The notes under the pieces were generated by a model. It ran no database searches and was not told the DNA's origin. It saw only the letters and a program-made list of their open reading frames with translations. 10,296 nt of DNA from Desulfobacterales bacterium. Lineage in GTDB: Bacteria; Desulfobacterota; Desulfobacteria; Desulfobacterales; JAHIVH01. A program made the position numbers and the translations under genes. This document shows positions 1-5,344 of this stretch, piece by piece; within the stretch, counting starts at the first letter, position 1, and every line of letters starts with the position of its first letter. The stretch is taken from the NCBI GenBank assembly GCA_020056645.1, contig JAGVHJ010000242.1:1-10296 (forward strand), written 5' to 3'.

Positions 1-126
1 ATAATTGAGCGCGCCAACTCCGTGGTTCTCCAGATCAAACGAATCCTGAAAAACGACTGAGGCCCCGGCATTTCCAGCAACAGAGGCCCATAAAACAACC
101 AATAATAGACATACCATTTTTTTCAT
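1..126 (-). CDS. Secreted protein, N-terminal fragment (PEP-CTERM/exosortase-substrate-like), cut by the window edge
   Basis: Reading leftward from the ATG at 126, 42 codons run open to the window edge. The product starts MKKMVCLLLVVLWASVAGNA: a Lys-Lys n-region, a hydrophobic core (about residues 4-16) and a small-residue cleavage region ending Gly-Ala near residue 22. This is a classic Sec signal peptide. The mature start, VVFQDSFDLENHGVGALNY, resembles the opening of many extracellular PEP-CTERM proteins, which often begin with an F-x-D-x-F-D-x-E-N-x-G-V-G-x-L-N-Y pattern; that is my recollection of the family, and the C-terminal sorting signal is outside the window. A good ribosome binding site (GGAG, complement of 133-136) lies 6 bases upstream. 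The gene has its own sigma-54 promoter at 261-277. The export call is firm. The PEP-CTERM assignment is an inference from a short N-terminus. Confidence 0.72.
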   Translation of the reverse strand, partial: MKKMVCLLLVVLWASVAGNAGASVVFQDSFDLENHGVGALNY

Positions 127-189
127 TTTGCGCTCCTTTTTATTAACCTGTTAAATTGACGTTGATATCAAAAGCATCCGATATCTGAT

Positions 190-230
190 AAAAAGCATTG
201 TTGCTTTTTGTTCCTGTGGTTTTCCACAGG
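190..230 (-). other. Two tandem hairpins in the leader of the secreted-protein mRNA
   Basis: Within the predicted 5' leader are two perfect stem-loops. The first in transcript order has 7-bp arms CCTGTGG/CCACAGG (213-219 and 224-230) with a 4-base loop. The second has 8-bp arms AAAAAGCA/TGCTTTTT (190-197 and 202-209) with a 4-base loop, and its 3' arm ends in a U run. The second resembles a weak intrinsic terminator, so attenuation or mRNA stabilisation is conceivable. I do not recognise a known riboswitch; the conserved core of the cyclic-di-GMP-I class is not visible. Confidence 0.5.
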
Positions 231-260
231 TATCCATCCCTTAAATAATTGATGGAGTAG

Positions 261-277
261 TAGCAACGTTTGTGCCA
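261..277 (-). promoter_or_regulatory. Sigma-54 (RpoN) -24/-12 promoter for the secreted-protein gene
   Basis: On the minus strand the sequence reads TGGCACAAACGTTGCTA. It matches the sigma-54 consensus TGGCAC-N5-TTGCW at all defined positions, with the obligatory GG and GC dinucleotides correctly spaced. Transcription would start near 250-252, giving a leader of about 125 bases before the ATG at 126. Such promoters need an AAA+ enhancer-binding activator; a palindrome suitable as its site lies upstream at 400-421. Sigma-54 control by the PrsK/PrsR pair is known for some PEP-CTERM genes, but neither regulator is in this window. Confidence 0.82.
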
Positions 278-399
278 CACTGATTATTTTGAATAACAGT
301 GTTCTGAAAATGAAGCAGGGGCGCTCTTTTGAGTTTTTTTTATATCCCATAAGGGTACGCCGCTTTTTTTGGAGTGGGAGATAAAGGTAATAATGTTAT

Positions 400-421
400 C
401 CATTTATTTGCCAATAAATGG
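400..421. promoter_or_regulatory. Perfect 9+9 bp palindrome, candidate activator-binding site
   Basis: CCATTTATT (400-408) and AATAAATGG (413-421) form an exact inverted repeat around TGCC. It lies about 150-170 bp upstream of the predicted sigma-54 transcription start, the usual distance for an enhancer-binding protein. It is also 63 bases beyond the hutH stop codon on the minus strand, but no T run follows on that strand, so a terminator role is less likely. The symmetry is directly visible; the regulatory role is inferred. Confidence 0.45.
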
Positions 422-483
422 GGAAACAAGGTTAATTTATGGGAGTAGTCTGATCAACTTTGGTTGAGGCCGGAGGGGGGAGA

Positions 484-2013
484 TCAATCGAGTCCGCCCA
501 CCGTCTGTTCCACTGCTTGCACAATCTCACGCTTCCGGATCAGCTGGACCATCTCGTTGATGTCCGTTGCAAGCACCCGGTCTTTGTCAAGGTGGGGAAT
601 ATGTTTCCGGATAGTTTGATAGGCTGCCTCGACCCCTCGGCCCGGCTTTAGGTTGGTGAAAAGATCCAATCCCTGTGCCCCGCACAAGAGTTCGATGGCG
701 ATGACGTTTTCGGCGTTCTTTACGATTTCGGCGGCCTTTCTGGCGGAAATGGTTCCCATGGAAACATGGTCCTCCTTGTTGGCCGAGGTGGGGATGGAGT
801 CCACACAGGCCGGATGGGAGAGCACCTTGTTTTCCGAAACCAGGGCCGCCGCCGTGTACTGGGCGATCATGAACCCTGAATTCAATCCGCCGTCCGAGGT
901 GAGAAATGCGGGTAGACCGCTTAACAGGGGATTCACCAATCTTACGATCCGCCGTTCGGAAATATTAGCGAGTTCAGCGACCGCCATGCAGAGGAAATCC
1001 ATGGCAAGGGCCACGGGCTGGCCATGAAAATTTCCGCCCAGAAGGAACTCTCCGGTTTCGGGAAAGATGAGGGGATTGTTGGTGGCGGCGTTCATCTCCA
1101 CATGGATCACCTTGCTGGCGTAAGAGACCGCGTCCCGGCTCGCCCCATGCACCTGGGGCGAACATCGTAACGTATAGGCGTCCTGAACGCGGTTGCAATC
1201 CTTATGAGAGGAAATGATGCCGCTCCCTTCAACGAGCCGCCGCATGTTGGCGGCGGAGAGGGCTTGACCTTCATAGGGTCTCAGCTCGTGGATGCGTGGA
1301 TCAAACTCGGTGTTGCTCCCCATGAGTACTTCAAGACTCATGGCCGCCGCGATATCGATGGTTTTTAAAAGATTCAGGGTGTCGTAAACGGCAAGCCCGC
1401 CGATGGCGGTCATGGCCTGGGTCCCGTTGATCAGGCTCAATCCCTCTCCGGCGTCAAGGATGATGGGCGTCTGACCGATTTTCATCAGCGCTTCTTTTCC
1501 GGAAATTCGTTTTCCTTTATAGTCGGCCTCCCCCATGCCCACAAGGACCAGGGCCATATGGGCCAGGGGAACCAGGTCGCCGCTCGCGCCCACCGACCCT
1601 TTTTCCGGCACCACCGGTATGACCCCCCCATTGAGCATGTGGAGAAGCGCCTCGACGGTTTGGAGACGGATTCCCGAATGGCCCTTTGCCATATCCTTGA
1701 TGCGGAGGGCCATCATGGCTCGCACCACATCCTGGGGTAAGCATGGGCCGACCCCGGCCGCATGGCTCTTGATGATATTTTCCTGGAGAAGCCGGGTCTC
1801 TTGTTTGGAGATGGTGACGCCGCTCAAGGCGCCAAATCCGGTGGTGACGCCGTAGATGGTTCGCCCCTCTTCAACCCAGGTTTCCACCAGACTCCTGGCT
1901 TTTCTGATGCGCGCCGTGGCCTCTTCCGTGAGAACGATCTTTTTTTTGTTTCTTGAGATGGCGGCCAGCTCCTCCAGAGTAAAACCAGCGCCGTCTATAA
2001 GAATGGGTTTCAT
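484..2013 (-). CDS. hutH: Histidine ammonia-lyase (histidase)
   Basis: Catalyses the first step of histidine degradation: non-oxidative removal of ammonia from L-histidine to give urocanate, in the cytoplasm, normally as a homotetramer. The 509-residue product is full length for the family. The cofactor-forming Ala-Ser-Gly triplet that cyclises to the MIO electrophile is present at residues 143-145 within GSVGASGDLVPLAHM. The catalytic Tyr of the N-terminal part lies in TIYGVTTGFG (Tyr54). Further family signatures are NGTQAM (about 196) and the Asn-rich NAATNNPL segment. The start MKPILIDG aligns with the usual histidase N-terminus, although the upstream ribosome binding site is weak (AAGG about 17 bases away). 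The gene is divergent from the glucan synthase gene and separated by it from the other hut genes, so it is a separate transcription unit. The MIO context distinguishes it from tyrosine or phenylalanine ammonia-lyase; the hut neighbours confirm histidase. Confidence 0.96.
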   Translation of the reverse strand: MKPILIDGAGFTLEELAAISRNKKKIVLTEEATARIRKARSLVETWVEEGRTIYGVTTGFGALSGVTISKQETRLLQENIIKSHAAGVGPCLPQDVVRAMMALRIKDMAKGHSGIRLQTVEALLHMLNGGVIPVVPEKGSVGASGDLVPLAHMALVLVGMGEADYKGKRISGKEALMKIGQTPIILDAGEGLSLINGTQAMTAIGGLAVYDTLNLLKTIDIAAAMSLEVLMGSNTEFDPRIHELRPYEGQALSAANMRRLVEGSGIISSHKDCNRVQDAYTLRCSPQVHGASRDAVSYASKVIHVEMNAATNNPLIFPETGEFLLGGNFHGQPVALAMDFLCMAVAELANISERRIVRLVNPLLSGLPAFLTSDGGLNSGFMIAQYTAAALVSENKVLSHPACVDSIPTSANKEDHVSMGTISARKAAEIVKNAENVIAIELLCGAQGLDLFTNLKPGRGVEAAYQTIRKHIPHLDKDRVLATDINEMVQLIRKREIVQAVEQTVGGLD

Positions 2014-2280
2014 AAATGGTTCTGTTTCTTGCCTTCAGGATTGAATCCGTTTATAAAGAACAACAGGCTTTAGATCTATTATCGGAGAGTTTAGTTGAAG
2101 CCACACGAGAAATCAATTGATTTTGAAAAATGGCGCAGGTTGGTCTCGATGAACACAAATAGAGTGCGAGATAAATTTAATTGACTATCAATTCCACAAA
2201 GGATATGTTTCGGAGTCTTGTTCGTCGTTAATATGCGTTATTATATTAGATGGTTAAAAAAATAATGTAAGAGGTCTTCC
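2014..2280. other. Divergent promoter region between hutH and the GH17-GT2 gene
   Basis: This A+T-rich intergenic stretch must hold the promoters of both hutH (leftward) and the glucan synthase gene (rightward). It contains two inverted repeats sharing the half-site TCAATT/AATTGA: AAATCAATTGATTT (2110-2123, exact palindrome) and AATTGA-CTA-TCAATT (2179-2193). I see no sigma-54 site here, no obvious hutH -35/-10 pair and no hut operator that I recognise. Confidence 0.5.
2218..2246 (+). promoter_or_regulatory. Possible sigma-70-type promoter for the GH17-GT2 gene
   Basis: TTGTTC (2218-2223) and TTATAT (2241-2246) are separated by 17 bases in an A+T-rich stretch 35-63 bases before the TTG start. 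Both hexamers depart from consensus, and other -10 choices (TATTAT at 2239, TATATT at 2243) are possible. This is a suggestion from spacing only. Confidence 0.25.
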
Positions 2281-4893
2281 TTGAAGGTCACGCTATTCAA
2301 TAAAGCCAATGCGGTTATTGTTATTACCATTGCGATTCTCAGTGTCAGCATCTGGGCGTTCATCAACCGCCCGGAAATAGAGCCGCCTTGGCCGCGCAAA
2401 ATCATGGGTTTCTGCTACTCCCCCTTTCGCCATAATCAGAGCCCCCACAAGGGGATCTACCCGACTATCGAACAGATTGAATCGGATCTGGCTCTTCTGG
2501 AAGGGAAAACCCATACGATCCGAACCTATACCATGGAGGCGACCGTTGTCGAAATTCCCCGGATCGCAAGAAAGCTTGGCTTGAATGTGGCGCTTGGCGC
2601 CTGGATCTGCGATGATGTGGCCCGAAACAAAAGGGAAGTGGACCTCTTGCTCGAAAAGGCGAAAGAGAACAATAACGTTTTGCGCGTCATTGTGGGAAAT
2701 GAGGTTCTTTTAAGAAACGATATTCCCATCGCCCAACTCTTACCTTATATAAAGAGGGTCAGGGAAGAGCTGAAAATTCCGGTGAGCACCACCGAACCAT
2801 GGCACATCTGGCTTAAATATCCGGAGCTTGTTCAAAATGTGGACTATATCGGCGTGCATCTGCTCCCCTATTGGGAAGGCATATCCGTAGACACCGCCGT
2901 TGATTACTGTATAGAGCGTCTGAGGCAGCTCAAAGAGGCGTATCCAGGAAAACCCATCGTCATCGCCGAGGTGGGATGGCCCAGCGAAGGGCGGACCCGT
3001 CAAAACGCGGTCGCCTCCGCCGCCATTGAGGCGACCTTTTTGCGGCGATTCCTCGATCATGCGGAAAAAGAGGATTACATTTATTACGTGATGGAGGCCT
3101 TTGATCAGCCCTGGAAGGCGGAAAATGAAGGGGCCGTGGGCGCTTACTGGGGGGTCTATGACGTTTTCCGGCAGCCGAAATTCGAATTCACCAATCCCAT
3201 TATCCGGATTCCCGAGTGGCGGATTCTCGCGGGAATATCGGTGATTGTGGCCATCATCACCCTTGCCATGTTGATTACAAACAGTCACTCCCTTAATATC
3301 CGGGGGAGGGGGTTCCTCGCTGTGATCGCCTTCGCCCTTGCGGCTTTTTCGGTATGGGCCACCTATGACTATATCCACCAATATCTGACCCTCCGGACAG
3401 TGGTCGTGGGCATGCTGGTTGTGGTGGGCATGATCGGCGTGATTCTCGTTCTTCTCACCGAGGCCCATGAATGGGCCGAGACCCTATGGGTAAAAGGACG
3501 AATGCGGGCCTTCACGCCTGTCAACGTCGATGAAGACGAACTGCCCATGGTTTCGATCCATGTTCCTGCCTACAACGAACCGCCCGAGATGATCAAAGAG
3601 ACATTGAACGCCCTTGCCCGTCTCGATTATCCTCGTCTCGAAGTTCTCTTGATCGACAACAACACCAAAGATCCAGATGTTTGGAAACCGATTGAGGCGC
3701 ATTGCCGCGTACTTGGCCCCCGTTTTAAATTCCATCATGTGGATCCGCTCGCGGGGTTTAAAGCCGGTGCGTTGAACTACGCCCTTGATCATACACACCC
3801 CGACGCCACCATTGTCGGCATTATCGACAGCGATTACATCGTTGAACCGTCGTGGCTGAGGGATCTGGTGCCCCAATTCAAAAAGGAGTCGGTCGCCATC
3901 GTCCAGGCTCCCCAGGATTACCGGGATGGCAATGAAAATCTTTTTAAATCAATGTGTTATTCGGAATATCGGGGGTTTTTCTTTATCGGCATGATCACCC
4001 GGAACGAAAGAAACGCCATTATTCAGCACGGCACCATGTCGCTGGTGCGGAAGTCGGCCCTGGAAGAGGTGGGCCGGTGGAGCGAATGGTGCATCACGGA
4101 AGATGCGGAGTTGGGACTTCGGATTTTTGAGCACGGGTATGAAGCTGTCTATATCCCAAAAAGCTATGGAAAGGGGCTGATTCCCGATACATTTATCGAT
4201 TTTAAAAAACAGCGCCACCGGTGGGCCTACGGATCGATGCAGATTATGAGACGGCACAAGGCCCAATTGAGCGGTTTCGCCGAGAGCCGCCTCACGGCCG
4301 GGCAGATCTACCATTTCCTGGCAGGGTGGCTGCCGTGGATCGCCGACTCCTTTAACCTGTTGTTCAACCTGGGGGCCGTGGTATGGTCCCTTCTCATGAT
4401 CTACGCTCCTTTAAAATTTGACCCGCCCTTGATCATTTTTTCCGTTTTACCTTTGGCGCTCTTCTGTTTTAAGGTGGCGAAAATCGTCTATCTCTACCAG
4501 GGAGCCAATATCGTCACCACCGCCGGGCAGACCATATCGGCCGCGGTGGCGGGACTCTCCCTTTCGAACACCGTTGGCAGGGCCATCCTATCCGGGTTTT
4601 TTACGAGCGACAAGCCCTTTTTCCGGACACCCAAAATGGCGGACAACCACCCCGTGGCCAAGGCGCTCTCCGCCTCACGGGAAGAGACATTGATCATGAT
4701 TCTCTTTTGGCTGCTTGCGGCGAGTGTCGCATCGATCAATACGACCCCCTCTCCGGATATCGTGATCTGGATTGTGGTTCTTTTGATGCAATCGTTGCCA
4801 TATGGCGCCGCTTTTCTGGTATCGCTTATCAGCGCCTTCCCTGGACTGGGGAAAAAGACCGAGGTGGTTAAAAGCAGCGCGACCGTCAGCTAA
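2281..4893 (+). CDS. Membrane beta-glucan synthase: GH17 domain fused to processive GT2 glycosyltransferase (NdvB/beta-1,3-glucosyltransferase-like)
   Basis: An 870-residue membrane protein probably making or remodelling a beta-1,3-linked glucan for the periplasm or cell surface. A membrane anchor (about 11-29) precedes a periplasmic GH17-type domain (about 40-305) that keeps both expected catalytic glutamates: Glu141 in VGNEV (acid/base) and Glu230 in AEVGWPS (nucleophile). Helices near 314-334, 345-362 and 372-393 lead to a cytoplasmic GT2 domain (about 420-660) with DSD (516-518), TED (606-608) and QRHRW (644-648), the signature of processive synthases. Several further helices follow (about 673-850). 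The start is TTG, preceded by AAGAGG at 2269-2274 with 6-base spacing. The same fusion is known from Bradyrhizobium beta-glucan synthesis and a Pseudomonas glucan gene called ndvB; the exact product here is not determined. It has no link to histidine metabolism. A palindromic element begins 8 bases after its stop codon. Confidence 0.88.
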   Translation: MKVTLFNKANAVIVITIAILSVSIWAFINRPEIEPPWPRKIMGFCYSPFRHNQSPHKGIYPTIEQIESDLALLEGKTHTIRTYTMEATVVEIPRIARKLGLNVALGAWICDDVARNKREVDLLLEKAKENNNVLRVIVGNEVLLRNDIPIAQLLPYIKRVREELKIPVSTTEPWHIWLKYPELVQNVDYIGVHLLPYWEGISVDTAVDYCIERLRQLKEAYPGKPIVIAEVGWPSEGRTRQNAVASAAIEATFLRRFLDHAEKEDYIYYVMEAFDQPWKAENEGAVGAYWGVYDVFRQPKFEFTNPIIRIPEWRILAGISVIVAIITLAMLITNSHSLNIRGRGFLAVIAFALAAFSVWATYDYIHQYLTLRTVVVGMLVVVGMIGVILVLLTEAHEWAETLWVKGRMRAFTPVNVDEDELPMVSIHVPAYNEPPEMIKETLNALARLDYPRLEVLLIDNNTKDPDVWKPIEAHCRVLGPRFKFHHVDPLAGFKAGALNYALDHTHPDATIVGIIDSDYIVEPSWLRDLVPQFKKESVAIVQAPQDYRDGNENLFKSMCYSEYRGFFFIGMITRNERNAIIQHGTMSLVRKSALEEVGRWSEWCITEDAELGLRIFEHGYEAVYIPKSYGKGLIPDTFIDFKKQRHRWAYGSMQIMRRHKAQLSGFAESRLTAGQIYHFLAGWLPWIADSFNLLFNLGAVVWSLLMIYAPLKFDPPLIIFSVLPLALFCFKVAKIVYLYQGANIVTTAGQTISAAVAGLSLSNTVGRAILSGFFTSDKPFFRTPKMADNHPVAKALSASREETLIMILFWLLAASVASINTTPSPDIVIWIVVLLMQSLPYGAAFLVSLISAFPGLGKKTEVVKSSATVS

Positions 4894-4900
4894 TTCCATT
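4893..4900 (+). repeat. Left target-site duplication, ATTCCATT
   Basis: Eight bases identical to 5136-5143, lying directly outside the left terminal repeat of the 235-bp element. Its first base is the last base of the TAA stop codon of the GH17-GT2 gene. Confidence 0.75.
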
Positions 4901-5135
4901 GTAACTACTCAGTATGGCCTTGCTTTAGTGGAAAAAAGGCCCTTTTGTGAAGTGACATTTATTTTTTTTCGGATGAGAGATTCGAAGGCTTTTTGCGATA
5001 GAACTGGCAAGCTGGCTGAGGCCTTTAGGCCGAGTTTTCGCCAGTTCGGCAAAAAGCCAAGAAGCTCCTGAAAAAAATAGGGAACGAACAAAACGGGCTT
5101 TTCGCCATCTTGATGAATCGCTGCTGAATAGTTAC
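4901..5135. mobile_element. 235-bp palindromic MITE-like element
   Basis: The element begins GTAACTACTCAG and ends CTGAATAGTTAC, so its 12-bp ends are inverted repeats with one mismatch. It is flanked on both sides by exactly the same 8 bases, ATTCCATT, which is the footprint of transposition. It is too short to encode a transposase, so it would be moved in trans. Similarity between the arms continues inward less well: both have an A-run, a GCCC/GGCC block, TTTTGT and a run of 7-8 T. The centre is a strong nested hairpin (4987-5058). A third arm, very close to the right one, occurs at 10225-10296. I cannot name the IS family; an 8-bp duplication alone does not decide it. Confidence 0.75.
4987..5058. 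repeat. Central nested hairpin of the 235-bp element
   Basis: Three stacked perfect stems: GGCTTTTTGC/GCAAAAAGCC (4987-4996 and 5049-5058), GAACTGGC/GCCAGTTC (5001-5008 and 5040-5047) and GGCCT/AGGCC (5020-5024 and 5027-5031). The gap between the first two stems is asymmetric (4 bases against 1). It could form a cruciform in DNA or a stable RNA hairpin, and may end transcription of the GH17-GT2 gene, for which no other terminator is visible. Confidence 0.7.
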
Positions 5136-5143
5136 ATTCCATT
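5136..5143 (+). repeat. Right target-site duplication, ATTCCATT
   Basis: Exact copy of 4893-4900, directly outside the right terminal repeat of the 235-bp element. These bases also form the outer tip of the second element at 5136-5259. Confidence 0.75.
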
Positions 5144-5259
5144 TTGTATTCAAGATGATACCAAGGCGGCAAGGAGGAAGCCACGGAGAGGTATATGAAA
5201 TACGTCGAGGAGATGACGACGCAGCCAACGAAGGTAGCATTTTGAATGCGAATTGGAAT
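5136..5259. mobile_element. Second, shorter palindromic element (about 124 bp), interrupted at its tip by the first
   Basis: The first 22 bases (5136-5157) and the reverse complement of the last 22 (5238-5259) agree at 18 positions; both begin ATTCCA and share ATTCAA. The middle is not obviously symmetric. No coding capacity is evident. I can see no second full copy in the window, so its dispersal is inferred from the form alone. Because its left tip equals the target duplication of the 235-bp element, it was probably there first, directly after the GH17-GT2 stop codon. Confidence 0.55.
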
Positions 5260-5344
5260 AAGGCGTTTATAAAACCATCCCTCCAGGGAATGAAACCAAC
5301 GTGGAGGCAGGCTTGTGAGAACTGAAGATCCAAGGAGGCCGTCC

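Larger units (their letters stand above)
127..483. other. Intergenic region between the secreted-protein gene and hutH
   Basis: This gene-free stretch holds the leader hairpins (190-230), the sigma-54 promoter (261-277) and the palindrome (400-421). A small inverted repeat, TCAAC/GTTGA (454-458 and 463-467), lies just past the hutH stop. It has no T run after it, so I see no convincing intrinsic terminator for hutH. The region is clearly richer in A+T than the flanking genes. Confidence 0.6.
4894..5314. other. Repeat-filled intergenic region between the GH17-GT2 gene and hutU
   Basis: Nearly all of this stretch is accounted for by two nested palindromic elements (4901-5135 and 5136-5259) and their target duplications. 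Only about 55 bases (5260-5314) are left for hutU-specific sequence. A TATAAA (5268-5273) is present, but no -35 hexamer lies at 16-18 bases from it. The long minus-strand reading frame across here is produced by the repeats and continues antisense into hutU, so I do not call it a gene. Confidence 0.65.

Noticed and set aside
190..251. Leader as a cyclic-di-GMP riboswitch
   Set aside because: This is tempting given the polysaccharide context, but the conserved GEMM core sequences are absent; only simple hairpins are visible.
168..350. 60-residue minus-strand frame upstream of the secreted-protein gene
   Set aside because: It spans the sigma-54 promoter and the leader hairpins, lacks a ribosome binding site and matches nothing known.
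2740..3468. 242-residue minus-strand open frame opposite the GH17-GT2 gene
   Set aside because: The composition is odd, with His/Gly-rich stretches that reflect the complement of the real gene. There is no start signal or known motif.
5268..5273. TATAAA as a -10 box for hutU
   Set aside because: No -35 hexamer lies at 16-18 bases; the nearest TTGAAT (5242-5247) is 20 bases away. Not listed as a promoter.
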